Part shown: in pieces, positions 8,686-17,301 of the stretch | Layout: every line of letters begins with the position of its first letter | Numbering within the stretch: position 1 is the first letter of the stretch | Assembly (NCBI RefSeq): GCF_947495665.1 | Contig: NZ_CANLZV010000011.1 | Location: 62,001-126,000, forward strand | Direction: 5' to 3' | DNA: 64,000 nt | DNA from: an uncultured Sunxiuqinia sp. | Lineage (GTDB): Bacteria; Bacteroidota; Bacteroidia; Bacteroidales; Prolixibacteraceae | Notes under the pieces: model-generated | Database searches by the model: none | The model's input: only the letters and a program-made list of their open reading frames with translations | Told to the model about the DNA's origin: nothing | Translations under genes and position numbers: made by a program

Positions 8686-11022
8686 ATGAAATATACGGAC
8701 AAAAAACAAACGCCATCCTCCCCAACAGGCCAACCCGAAAAACAAGCAGCTCAAGGACAAGACCTGCCCGCTGGTTTTGACCGGGGAGACACGCCCGAAG
8801 CAATTATCCGCTTGGACAAAGATCGGCTCCACCGTTTTTATTCCGATAATCTACCCGCCCTCCTTCAGATTAAACCAACCAAAATCATTGGAAGAACCAT
8901 TGGAGAAGCCAACTACCTGGGGGAGCTCTCTGCTGAAATTGATCATGTTGTTGAATTGGTACTGAAAAGCAAAAAAGCGTTCTACAAAGAATTCTCCCTC
9001 ACGCTGCAAAACCGCCCATTCTGGATCAGCATAGGCTTTACTCCTGAAAAGGATGAACATGGGGAGATTACCGGGATTACCGGGGTATTTCGTGACATCA
9101 ACAGCCAAAAGAACATTGAACAAAGACATCATCACCGTAAGCTACGCGACAACCTGGCTGCAGAAGCCTCTGATTATGGGCTGTGGGACTGGGCTGTGGG
9201 AGATGAAACCATGCACCTGTCACGAAAATGGAAATCCCAGCTCGGCTATTACCCGGATGAGTTGGAAAATAAATTTTCTACCTGGACAGATCTCCTTCAC
9301 CCCGATGATTATAACCGGGTAAAACGCACCTTTGAAAACTTTCTGAAAAGCAGTGCACTAATCTATGAATCCGAATACCGGTTGAAACACAAAGACGGCA
9401 TCTACCGCTGGTTTAAAACCCGGGCCGCCATGCTCCGCGATTCGAATGGAAAGCCACTTCGTGTGCTGGGAACCAATCGGGATATTACCATTGAGAAGAA
9501 GCACCAGAAAGACTTGCGCATGCTACACCAGGCCATCATGCAAAGCCCTGTGCCCATCGTAATTACGGACCTGGATGGGTACATTGAGTTTTTCAATCCG
9601 GCCTATTCAAAAATTACCGGATACCGTAAAGATGAACTGGTTGGTAAAAAAACCAACATCCAAAAGTCGGGTTATCACCCTACCACCTTCTATGAAAAAC
9701 TTTGGAAAACCATATCGACTGGTAAGGAATGGGTTGGCGAATTTAAAAACAGAAACAAGAACGGTAAAACCTACTGGGAACTCGCCTCTATCTCAAGCCT
9801 GAAAGACGAGCAAGGCACCATTACCAACTACCTCAAAATATCCGAAGAAATCACTTCGTTCAAACGCCTAGAAGAAGACCTGAAGCGCTCACAAAAGCGC
9901 ACCCGAATCGAAAACCAGTCCCGAACCAATTTTATGGCCAACATGAGCCATGAAATCCGAACTCCAATCAACGGCATTATTGGTTTTTCTGAATTGTTAA
10001 AAACCGGCGACTTAACCCCTGACCAGCAAGTACGCTACGCAGACATTATTGAAGAAAGTAGTCGCTACTTACTCTTGCTGATTGACGACATCATTGATAT
10101 TTCAAAAATTGAAGCCAACGAGTTAAAGGTCAAGAAAGATGCCTGCTCACTAAAAAACACATTCAGCGAACTTTCGCAGCAGTTTTTACAAATGAGGGGC
10201 CGGAAGCAAAAAGAGCACATTGAAATTCTTTTTCGCAAACCCAAGCTCAAGCATCACGATTATATCTTTACCGACACCCGGCGCTTGAAGCAAATTCTGT
10301 TTAACCTGTTCGACAATGCCCTGAAATTTACCGACACTGGGCACATTGAAATCGGCTACCAACTTTTAAGCAAAAACAAATTACAGTTCTATGTAGAAGA
10401 TACCGGTCATGGCATTCCCCAGGATCAGCTAAAAACAATTTTCAACCGCACCCTGCAGCATGCCCACAGCCTGAAAGAGCGTGAAGGAGGAGCCGGACTG
10501 GGCTTAGCCATTTCCAATGGGCTGGTGAAACTGCTGGGTGGAAACATGAATGTCAAATCCACAGTCAACAAAGGATCAATCTTCTATTTCACGATTCCCT
10601 ACGACAAGATTACAGCGCCAACCAAAGCAAAACCCAAGAAGACCACCAGCGATTACAACTTCGAAAATTGTACGGTTTTAATTGCCGAAGATGTCGACTA
10701 CAACTACGAATACCTGTACGAGATACTCCGGGAAACCAAGGCCACTGTGTTGTGGGCCAAAGACGGCATTGATGCCCTCAACCTGTTTTCGAAAAACAAA
10801 ATTGACCTCATCCTGATGGACATACAAATGCCGGAAATCGATGGCTACGAAGCCACGCGAACAATTCGCCAGTCCGATACGGAGATTCCAATCATTGCGC
10901 AAACCGCCTACGCCATGAGCGACGAGCAACAAAAATGTCTGGATGCCGGCTGCAACGAAGTATTGAGCAAACCCATAAAAATGAAAGAATTACTGGATAC
11001 GCTGGCCTCCTATCTGAAATAA
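8686..11022 (+). CDS. Cytoplasmic hybrid sensor histidine kinase with three PAS domains and a receiver
   Basis: A 778-residue two-component hybrid kinase without signal peptide or membrane segments. In order: a degenerate PAS domain (about 35-145), a PAS_3-type domain (about 160-270, with HKDGIYRWFKTRAAMLRDSNG), a third PAS (about 285-400), HisKA with MSHEIRTP (phospho-acceptor His422), a HATPase domain with the N-box LFDNALKF, DTGHGIP and GAGLGLAI, and a C-terminal receiver with acceptor Asp712 in LILMDIQMP and the conserved lysine in LSKPIK. Signals are therefore intracellular, probably a small ligand, redox or energy state. It has no adjacent response-regulator gene, so phosphorelay to an unlinked partner or output through its own receiver is likely. 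Confidence 0.9.
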   Translation: MKYTDKKQTPSSPTGQPEKQAAQGQDLPAGFDRGDTPEAIIRLDKDRLHRFYSDNLPALLQIKPTKIIGRTIGEANYLGELSAEIDHVVELVLKSKKAFYKEFSLTLQNRPFWISIGFTPEKDEHGEITGITGVFRDINSQKNIEQRHHHRKLRDNLAAEASDYGLWDWAVGDETMHLSRKWKSQLGYYPDELENKFSTWTDLLHPDDYNRVKRTFENFLKSSALIYESEYRLKHKDGIYRWFKTRAAMLRDSNGKPLRVLGTNRDITIEKKHQKDLRMLHQAIMQSPVPIVITDLDGYIEFFNPAYSKITGYRKDELVGKKTNIQKSGYHPTTFYEKLWKTISTGKEWVGEFKNRNKNGKTYWELASISSLKDEQGTITNYLKISEEITSFKRLEEDLKRSQKRTRIENQSRTNFMANMSHEIRTPINGIIGFSELLKTGDLTPDQQVRYADIIEESSRYLLLLIDDIIDISKIEANELKVKKDACSLKNTFSELSQQFLQMRGRKQKEHIEILFRKPKLKHHDYIFTDTRRLKQILFNLFDNALKFTDTGHIEIGYQLLSKNKLQFYVEDTGHGIPQDQLKTIFNRTLQHAHSLKEREGGAGLGLAISNGLVKLLGGNMNVKSTVNKGSIFYFTIPYDKITAPTKAKPKKTTSDYNFENCTVLIAEDVDYNYEYLYEILRETKATVLWAKDGIDALNLFSKNKIDLILMDIQMPEIDGYEATRTIRQSDTEIPIIAQTAYAMSDEQQKCLDAGCNEVLSKPIKMKELLDTLASYLK

Positions 11023-11032
11023 CCCTACGCTT

Positions 11033-11065
11033 TTTGCGTGATTTGATTTGCTCTTATTAAATTTG
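11033..11065 (+). promoter_or_regulatory. Candidate Bacteroidota promoter of recR
   Basis: TTTG at 11033-11036 and TAAATTTG at 11058-11065 are 21 bp apart, close to the -33/-7 spacing reported for Bacteroidota housekeeping promoters. The recR ATG follows 22 bp later. Confidence 0.45.
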
Positions 11066-11087
11066 AGGCTTACTTAATAAATTAAGC

Positions 11088-11714
11088 ATGATCACCGAAA
11101 AGTTCCCTTCCCGCTTGCTGGAGAATGCAGTTAACGAATTCGCCAAACTGCCCGGCATCGGCCGAAAAACTGCACTTAGGCTGGTACTTCACCTTTTAAA
11201 ACAGGAAAAATCAGAAGTTGACCTGTTTGGCAACAGCCTCATTCAATTGCGCAATGAAATCAAACACTGCAAGGTTTGTCACAACATATCGGATGTGGAT
11301 ACGTGCAACATTTGCAGCAACCCTAACCGCAGGCCAGAGGAGGTTTGTGTGGTTGAAAATATTAAAGATGTGATGGCCATCGAAAACACCCAGCAATTCT
11401 CAGGGCTTTACCATGTTTTGGGAGGCATCATTTCACCCATGGATGGCATTGGCCCCTCCGACCTGGAAATCAACTCCCTCATAGAACGGGTTCAAAGCGG
11501 CGATGTAAAAGAAGTGGTGCTGGCCCTGAGTCCTACAATGGAAGGCGACACCACCAATTTCTTTATTTATAAAAAACTGAAAGACCTGAATGTTAAAATT
11601 TCAACCCTGGCCCGCGGTGTGTCCATTGGCGATGAATTGCAGTACGCCGATGAAATAACCTTGGGAAGATCCATCAAAAACAGGCTTGATTTTGAAAGCA
11701 CCTTGTCCCAATAA
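11088..11714 (+). CDS. recR: Recombination protein RecR
   Basis: A 208-residue protein of full RecR length. It has the N-terminal helix-hairpin-helix segment [17 protein letters not shown], the zinc finger [16 protein letters not shown] (four cysteines) and the Toprim domain with [14 protein letters not shown]. RecR works with RecF and RecO in loading RecA at gaps and in recombinational repair. It is the first gene after the hybrid kinase and has its own promoter-like site, so co-transcription with the kinase is not required. No anomaly. Confidence 0.95.
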   Translation: MITEKFPSRLLENAVNEFAKLPGIGRKTALRLVLHLLKQEKSEVDLFGNSLIQLRNEIKHCKVCHNISDVDTCNICSNPNRRPEEVCVVENIKDVMAIENTQQFSGLYHVLGGIISPMDGIGPSDLEINSLIERVQSGDVKEVVLALSPTMEGDTTNFFIYKKLKDLNVKISTLARGVSIGDELQYADEITLGRSIKNRLDFESTLSQ

Positions 11715-11779
11715 AACATTCATTCACTTGTAATAACTCCTAAAAACAAGTAAAAAAAACGAACTAATCGCTTACCTCC

Positions 11780-13729
11780 ATGAAACTCTCCATTGTTATT
11801 GTCAACTACAATGTCAGGTATTTTCTAGAACAATGCTTGCATGCTGTTCAGAAGGCCAGCACCTCAATCGAGACGGAGATTTTTGTGGTTGACAACAACT
11901 CGGTTGATGGTTCAGTACACATGGTTCGTGAGAAATTCCCGACTGTTCATTTAATTGAAAATCACGGCAACAAGGGTTTTTCAAAAGCGAACAATCAAGC
12001 CATCAGGCAGGCGAAAGGCGACTATATTTTATTGCTTAACCCCGACACCTTGGTCGAGGAAGACTGCTTTGTCAAATGCCTGGATTTCATGGACAATCAC
12101 CCGGAAGCAGGGGGATTAGGTGTACCTATGATTGATGGCAAAGGACGCTTCCTGCCCGAATCTAAGCGAGGATTGCCTACTCCGGAAGTAGCCTTTTACA
12201 AAATTCTTGGCCTTGCCCGACTATTCAGCCATTCGCCTCGTTTTGCCCGCTACCACATGGGGCACCTTGACAAGAATCAAACCCATGAAGTTGATGTTTT
12301 AGCCGGCGCTTTTATGCTGCTTCGCCACGCTGTCCTGGAAAAAACCGGCTTGCTGGACGAAGACTATTTCATGTATGGCGAAGATATTGACCTTTCCTAC
12401 CGGATCACCCAAGCAGGTTTTAAAAACTACTATTTTGCCGGCACAACCATCATTCATTACAAAGGCGAAAGCACCAAAAAAGGCAGCATAAACTATGTGA
12501 AGATCTTTTACCAGGCCATGAGCATCTTTGCTGGCAAGCATTTTTCCAAAGGGCGTGCGGGCATGTTCTCATTCCTCATCAACCTGGCCATTTATTTCCG
12601 GGCATTGCTGGCACTTACCAGCCGGCTTGCGAAAGTCTTAGCCTTTCCTGCAATCGATGCACTGATGCTTTACAGTGGTTTTTTGTGGCTGCTCCCCTAT
12701 TGGGAACAACACAAATACACACCCGATTATTATCCACCCGCTTTCCTCGGAATAGTGGTTCCCATCTATATTTTGATCTGGCTTTCGGCCATCGGACTTA
12801 GCAAGGCTTATGCAAAGCCCATTCAAATGAAGAAACTGGCTAAAGGCATTCTCTGGGGAAGCATAGGCATTTTAATTTTTCATTCTCTGGCAGATGAAAG
12901 TCTACGCTTTTCGCGCGCGCTTATTCTGCTTGGAACCGTCTGGGCTTTTATCAGCTTGCTCAGTTATCGCTACCTGCTTCGTCAAAGTCAGTCCTTCAAG
13001 GATTTATTTGAGCGCAAACACAAAAAGCGAGTCATGCTTGTAGCCAGCGAAGAAGAGGCCCAGCGCATCAGCCAGCTGCTAAAACAATCACTCAGCAAAA
13101 TCAAGGTTGCCGGAAGGATTCAACCCAACAGACAGCCCGCCACAGCCATGGCATTGGGGAATCTGGATCAGATTCGTGAAGCCATCCGCATTCACAACAT
13201 TGAAGAGCTTATATTCAGCGCCATTGACCTGCCCTCACAACAAATCATCAACCTCATGCTTGAGTTGAGTGCAACAAAAGTGGACTTTAAAATAGCTCCT
13301 CCACAAAGCCACTCCATCATTGGAAGTAGCTCCATCGACACAGCTGGTGACTTATATGTCGTTCACCTGAATGCCATTACCAAAGAGCACAACCAACAAA
13401 ACAAACGCCTGCTTGACTTTCTGCTCAGCCTCTTCTTTTTGTGCAGTTACCCCATTCTATGCTGGACCATAAAACAGAAAAAAGGCTTTTTCAACAATAT
13501 CTGGCAAGTTATAGGCTCATCCAAAAGCTGGGTTGGTTATTCCTGCTATTCGGACATACAGCAGAAATTACCCAAAATAAAACCTGGCATTCTTTCGCCC
13601 GTAGACATGCTTGACGAGAACCTTTCCGAAGAAAAAAAACAAGAGATAAATATGGTTTATGCCAAAAATTACAGCATCTTGCAGGATGTTGAAATTATAG
13701 TACACGCTTGGAAAAACTTAGGACGATGA
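11780..13729 (+). CDS. GT2 glycosyltransferase fused to a degenerate polyprenyl-phosphate sugar-transferase-like half
   Basis: A 649-residue membrane protein. Residues 1-240 are a GT-A family-2 glycosyltransferase (SIVIVNYNVRYFLEQCL start, VVDNNSVDGS, LLLNPDTLVEED acceptor-metal region) like rhamnosyl or galactosyl transferases of surface polysaccharides. About five hydrophobic segments follow (about 258-405), then a Rossmann-like part (425-530, starting KRVMLVASEEEAQRI), another hydrophobic hairpin near 545-565, and an end KPGILSP...YAKNYSILQDVEIIV that resembles the C-terminal end of bacterial sugar transferases (KPGITGxxQV...YxxxWSLxxDxxIL). The catalytic signature between these blocks seems shortened. 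It may join a lipid-linked sugar step and the next transfer in one chain. It overlaps the GNAT gene by 4 bp. Confidence 0.75.
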   Translation: MKLSIVIVNYNVRYFLEQCLHAVQKASTSIETEIFVVDNNSVDGSVHMVREKFPTVHLIENHGNKGFSKANNQAIRQAKGDYILLLNPDTLVEEDCFVKCLDFMDNHPEAGGLGVPMIDGKGRFLPESKRGLPTPEVAFYKILGLARLFSHSPRFARYHMGHLDKNQTHEVDVLAGAFMLLRHAVLEKTGLLDEDYFMYGEDIDLSYRITQAGFKNYYFAGTTIIHYKGESTKKGSINYVKIFYQAMSIFAGKHFSKGRAGMFSFLINLAIYFRALLALTSRLAKVLAFPAIDALMLYSGFLWLLPYWEQHKYTPDYYPPAFLGIVVPIYILIWLSAIGLSKAYAKPIQMKKLAKGILWGSIGILIFHSLADESLRFSRALILLGTVWAFISLLSYRYLLRQSQSFKDLFERKHKKRVMLVASEEEAQRISQLLKQSLSKIKVAGRIQPNRQPATAMALGNLDQIREAIRIHNIEELIFSAIDLPSQQIINLMLELSATKVDFKIAPPQSHSIIGSSSIDTAGDLYVVHLNAITKEHNQQNKRLLDFLLSLFFLCSYPILCWTIKQKKGFFNNIWQVIGSSKSWVGYSCYSDIQQKLPKIKPGILSPVDMLDENLSEEKKQEINMVYAKNYSILQDVEIIVHAWKNLGR

Positions 13730-14256
13730 CTTTAAACAAATTAGCACATGGACAAGTCCGGTTTCGGCCAGTAGAACCGGAGGATCTGGAACTCATTTAC
13801 CAATGGGAAAATGATCCGGAAATATGGCAGGTAAGCAATACGCTGGTGCCTTTTTCGCGCTACATCTTAAAACAATACATTGCCGAGTCGCACCGCGATA
13901 TTTTTGAAGCCAAGCAACTACGGCTCATCATTGAGAACATTGACGGGAAGGCCGTTGGAGCCATTGACTTGTTTGATTTTGAACCCTACCATCAGCGTGC
14001 CGGAATCGGTATTTTAATTTACAACAAAGATGAGCAAGGCAAGGGCCTGGCTACTGATGCCCTGCGCTTAATGGCTTTGTATGCTACCGATATTTTGGGG
14101 CTGCACCAGTTGTATGCTAACATAACTGTGGACAATGAAGCCAGCATTCATCTTTTCAAGAAAGTAGGTTTTCAGCTTGCCGGCAACAAAAAAGACTGGA
14201 TCAAAACAGCTACCGGCTGGCTGGATGAAGAGCTTTACCAGCTTATTCTGAAGTAA
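13726..14256 (+). CDS. GNAT-family N-acetyltransferase
   Basis: A 176-residue acetyltransferase of the RimJ/SpeG-like group. It shows VRFRPVEPEDLELIYQWENDPEIW at the N-terminus and the acetyl-CoA pyrophosphate-binding motif around GIGILIYNKDEQGKGLATDALRLM. A typical C-terminal NEASIHLFKKVGFQLAG block completes the fold. The ATG at 13726 overlaps the stop of the glycosyltransferase gene (ATGA), so translation is probably coupled. The shared operon makes acetylation of a sugar nucleotide or surface glycan plausible, but the family also includes ribosomal-protein and polyamine acetylases and the substrate cannot be read from sequence. Confidence 0.8.
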   Translation: MTLNKLAHGQVRFRPVEPEDLELIYQWENDPEIWQVSNTLVPFSRYILKQYIAESHRDIFEAKQLRLIIENIDGKAVGAIDLFDFEPYHQRAGIGILIYNKDEQGKGLATDALRLMALYATDILGLHQLYANITVDNEASIHLFKKVGFQLAGNKKDWIKTATGWLDEELYQLILK

Positions 14257-14264
14257 GCCAACAA

Positions 14265-14717
14265 TTAAAGCTGGGAAAAAAGCGGAATCTCCTTTAAAAA
14301 GGCATAAGTCTGCTTTTCAGGATTAACCATGCAGCAATAATGATTTAGCCCATTGGAAACAATCAGGTAAGGCACTTGAAAAGTCATGTTATAACGGGCA
14401 ATCTGATCGAAAGTTTGCTGGGTAACTTTTACCGACGGAGCCTTGAACTCTACTAAAACCAAAGGACTGCCAGAGCGGTTGTATACCAACAAGTCAGCCC
14501 GGAATTGATTTTGATTGATTTTCAAACCCGTTTCAATCGCCATCAGCGAAGCTGGAAACTTTTTGCATTCAATCAAATATTTGATAAAGTTCTGACGCAC
14601 CCATTCCTCGGGCGTTAGCACCACGGTTTTCTTACGAATTTCATCAAAAATGAATCTTTTGCCATGCTGCTGTTCAATACGAAACGAATATGTTGGTAAA
14701 TTTAGTTCGGTAAACAT
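14265..14717 (-). CDS. Stand-alone type I restriction HsdR N-terminal-like nuclease-fold protein
   Basis: A 150-residue protein that consists only of a PD-(D/E)xK nuclease-like fold. Candidate catalytic residues are Asp75 in FRADLLVY and Glu90-x-Lys92 in LVLVEFKAP, followed by a QIARYNMTF helix and PYLIVSNG strand, as in the HSDR_N domain of type I restriction subunits. No helicase domain, specificity or methylase gene is near, so it is not a restriction system by itself. Single-domain proteins like this are common and unexplained in Bacteroidota. It converges on the GNAT gene with an 8-bp gap. Confidence 0.7.
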   Translation of the reverse strand: MFTELNLPTYSFRIEQQHGKRFIFDEIRKKTVVLTPEEWVRQNFIKYLIECKKFPASLMAIETGLKINQNQFRADLLVYNRSGSPLVLVEFKAPSVKVTQQTFDQIARYNMTFQVPYLIVSNGLNHYCCMVNPEKQTYAFLKEIPLFSQL

Positions 14718-14737
14718 AGTTAGCCGCTACAAAGTTG

Positions 14738-14745
14738 TATTTTTG
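14738..14745 (+). promoter_or_regulatory. Candidate Bacteroidota -7 promoter element of amn
   Basis: TATTTTTG matches TAnnTTTG and lies 72 bp before the AMP nucleosidase ATG, between divergent genes. A -33 TTTG is not obvious. Confidence 0.35.
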
Positions 14746-14817
14746 TATAATGTCGCACCAGAATGAAATTCAGCCCGACTGATTTTCGTCCAAAAGTGCG
14801 AAAAAATTCTTCAACTA

Positions 14818-15588
14818 ATGAAAACGAAAAAAGAAATTGTTGACAATTGGCTTCCGCGCTACACCGGCCGCAGTTTAGAAGACTTCGCAGATTATATTTT
14901 ACTTACCAACTTTCAACTTTATGTTGAGATGTTTGCCAAACAATTTGATGTTCCCATACTGGGCATCAATCAAAACATGCCTAACGCTTCGAATGGCGAC
15001 ATCACGATCATCAACTTTGGCATGGGCAGCCCCAATGCTGCAACAATCATGGATTTGCTGAGTGCCATCAAACCTGAAGGCGTATTGTTTTTGGGCAAAT
15101 GCGGGGGCTTAAAACGCAAAAATAAACTGGGCGATTTAATCCTTCCCATTGCAGCCATCCGAAGCGATGGAACTTCGAATGATTACTTACCACCGGAAAT
15201 TCCGGCCCTTCCGGCCTTTAGCCTGCAGCGTGCTGTGTCAACTGCCGTTCGTGAAAACCGCATGGACTACTGGACTGGTGTGATTTACACCACCAACAAA
15301 CGTGTTTGGGAATACGATGCCCGTTTTAAAAAGTACTTGTACAAAACACGGGCAATGGCTATCGATATGGAAACAGCCACTATTTTCACCGTTGGATTTG
15401 CCAACCAGATTCCAACGGGGGCACTACTTTTAGTGTCTGATCAACCAATGATTTCAACCGGAATAAAAACAGACGCCAGCGATAAAAGAGTAACCACTAA
15501 TTTTGTCGAAAAACATGTTAAAATAGGCATTGATGCCCTTCTGGAAATAAAAAATAATGGGCGATCGGTGAAACACTTGCGCTTCTAA
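14818..15588 (+). CDS. amn: AMP nucleosidase (short Bacteroidota form)
   Basis: A 256-residue nucleoside-phosphorylase-fold hydrolase, which splits AMP into adenine and ribose 5-phosphate. Visible family blocks are INFGMGSPNAATIMDLL, VLFLGKCGGLKRKNKLGDLI and MAIDMETATIFTVGFAN with the catalytic Met-Glu pair, and LLVSDQPM near the end. It is about half the length of the E. coli enzyme because it lacks the N-terminal regulatory domain, which is the normal form in this phylum. The gene leads a tight group with holA (15-bp gap) and the rhomboid gene. Confidence 0.85.
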   Translation: MKTKKEIVDNWLPRYTGRSLEDFADYILLTNFQLYVEMFAKQFDVPILGINQNMPNASNGDITIINFGMGSPNAATIMDLLSAIKPEGVLFLGKCGGLKRKNKLGDLILPIAAIRSDGTSNDYLPPEIPALPAFSLQRAVSTAVRENRMDYWTGVIYTTNKRVWEYDARFKKYLYKTRAMAIDMETATIFTVGFANQIPTGALLLVSDQPMISTGIKTDASDKRVTTNFVEKHVKIGIDALLEIKNNGRSVKHLRF

Positions 15589-15603
15589 ACGTTGCTTATA
15601 ATT

Positions 15604-16602
15604 ATGGATTACGAAGATATTTTAGCCAATCTGAAAAAGAAAATCTACCACCCCATTTATTTTTTGATGGGTGAAGAGAGTTATTTTATTGATCAGATTA
15701 CCGATTACATCAGTAAAAATGTGCTAACCGATGCTGAAAAAAGCTTCAACCAGCATGTGCTGTATGGGAAAGACACCGATATTGAAACCATCATCACCCA
15801 TGCGCGTCGGTTTCCGATGATGGCCAACCACCAGGTAATCGTCGTCAAGGAAGCCCAAAACATCAAGAAGATTGAAGATCTGGAGGCTTATGTCAAAGCG
15901 CCGCTGAAATCAACGATCCTGGTGATCAACTACAAGTATAAAAGTATTGACAAGCGGAAGAGCTTTGCCAAACTGCTGGCTAAAAACTGTGTGCTATTTG
16001 AATCCAAAAAGATCTATGACAACAAATTACCCGCATGGATCAACGGGTATTTGGCTGCCCACAAATACAGCATCACCCCCCAGGCTTCGGCCATGATGGC
16101 CGAATACCTGGGAACCGACCTGAGCAAGGTGTCCAATGAGCTTAACAAATTGATCATCACCCTGCCTGAAGGAACAAAGATCACTCCCGAGCACATCGAA
16201 AAAAATATCGGCATCAGCAAGGATTACAATATTTTTGAGCTTCAGAATGCCTTGTCGCAACGGAATGTTTTAAAGAGCAACCAAATCATCAACTACTTTG
16301 CCGCCAATCCGTCGAGCAACCCGATTACACGCACTATTTCCAGTCTGTATTATTATTTCATGAAAATACTGACTTACCATTTCCTGCCCGATAAGTCGCC
16401 TAATTCCGTCGCATCGGCACTTCAGGTTGCTCCATATTTTGTGCGTTCATACATCGATGCAGCCAAGGTTTACAACCCCAAAAAATTGGTTGCCATCATG
16501 GGAATTTTGCGCGAATATGACATGAAGTCCAAAGGCATGGGCAATGTGTCTTCTTCGGCAGGCGACCTCCAAAAAGAAATGATTTATAAAATTTTACACT
16601 AG
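15604..16602 (+). CDS. holA: DNA polymerase III delta subunit
   Basis: A 332-residue clamp-loader delta subunit. It starts MDYEDILANLKKKIYHPIYFLMGEESYFIDQITDYI, the family's N-terminal FLxGxExxLI block, and continues through a domain-I fold and the C-terminal collar helices (YYFMKILTYHF, ALQVAPYFVRSYIDAA). Delta opens the beta sliding clamp for loading. The frame extends four codons upstream to a TTG, but the ATG at 15604 matches the usual start. It lies 15 bp after amn and 11 bp before the rhomboid gene, consistent with one transcript. Confidence 0.9.
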   Translation: MDYEDILANLKKKIYHPIYFLMGEESYFIDQITDYISKNVLTDAEKSFNQHVLYGKDTDIETIITHARRFPMMANHQVIVVKEAQNIKKIEDLEAYVKAPLKSTILVINYKYKSIDKRKSFAKLLAKNCVLFESKKIYDNKLPAWINGYLAAHKYSITPQASAMMAEYLGTDLSKVSNELNKLIITLPEGTKITPEHIEKNIGISKDYNIFELQNALSQRNVLKSNQIINYFAANPSSNPITRTISSLYYYFMKILTYHFLPDKSPNSVASALQVAPYFVRSYIDAAKVYNPKKLVAIMGILREYDMKSKGMGNVSSSAGDLQKEMIYKILH

Positions 16603-16613
16603 CAATAGTTACT

Positions 16614-17222
16614 ATGACCCTAATTATTATCGCCATTACCGCATTCGCATCCATTCTTGCTTTCAGCCGAGAGGACCTGATGGATAAACTTCAATTCAAT
16701 GCCAGCAAGGTCGTTCATAAGCGTGAGTATTACCGGCTGGTTTCGCATGGCTTTGTGCATGCCAACTGGGAACACCTGATCGTAAACATGATCGTCTTGT
16801 TCTCTTTTGGACGCGTGATTGAAGCTTATTTTGAATATGGATTTGGACGAATGGCCACTGCCTATTACCTGATCCTCTATTTTGGCGGAATGATTGTTTC
16901 TAACCTTTACGCCATTTACAAACACCGGAACAATTTCTATTACAATGCAGTTGGCGCTTCCGGAGCGGTATCGGCGGTGTTGTTTGCCGCAATCTTTTTC
17001 GAACCCTGGAACAAGATTTATTTCTTTGGCGTTTTACCCATACCGGGCATTGTATTTGCTCTGCTATACCTGGCTTATTCCTATTATATGGGCCGAAAAC
17101 AAAATGACAACGTAGCACACGATGCGCATTTCCTGGGGGCGGTCTTTGGATTCATTTTCCCGATCCTGCTCAACAGCAGCCTTTTTCAACGCTTCATGGA
17201 TAAGCTCTTTATGGTGATCTGA
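16614..17222 (+). CDS. Rhomboid-family intramembrane serine protease
   Basis: A 202-residue polytopic membrane protein with about six hydrophobic segments. The rhomboid catalytic dyad is present: Ser116 in GASGA and His172 in DAHFLGAVFG. The upstream HANWEHLIVNMIVLFSFG block matches the conserved loop 1/TM2 His-Asn region. Rhomboids cleave transmembrane substrates within the lipid bilayer. It is the third gene of the amn-holA-rhomboid group. Substrate unknown. Confidence 0.88.
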   Translation: MTLIIIAITAFASILAFSREDLMDKLQFNASKVVHKREYYRLVSHGFVHANWEHLIVNMIVLFSFGRVIEAYFEYGFGRMATAYYLILYFGGMIVSNLYAIYKHRNNFYYNAVGASGAVSAVLFAAIFFEPWNKIYFFGVLPIPGIVFALLYLAYSYYMGRKQNDNVAHDAHFLGAVFGFIFPILLNSSLFQRFMDKLFMVI

Positions 17223-17301
17223 TTCCGGGGCAGAAACAACAGAGCTAAAGACTCGCCGGAAATAGCCCGGAGCAAATGTTTACCTTTTTAAAACTCAAGC
17301 C

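Noticed and set aside
14265-14717. Type I restriction system
   Set aside because: Only the HsdR N-terminal-like domain is present; there is no helicase, specificity or methylase gene nearby.
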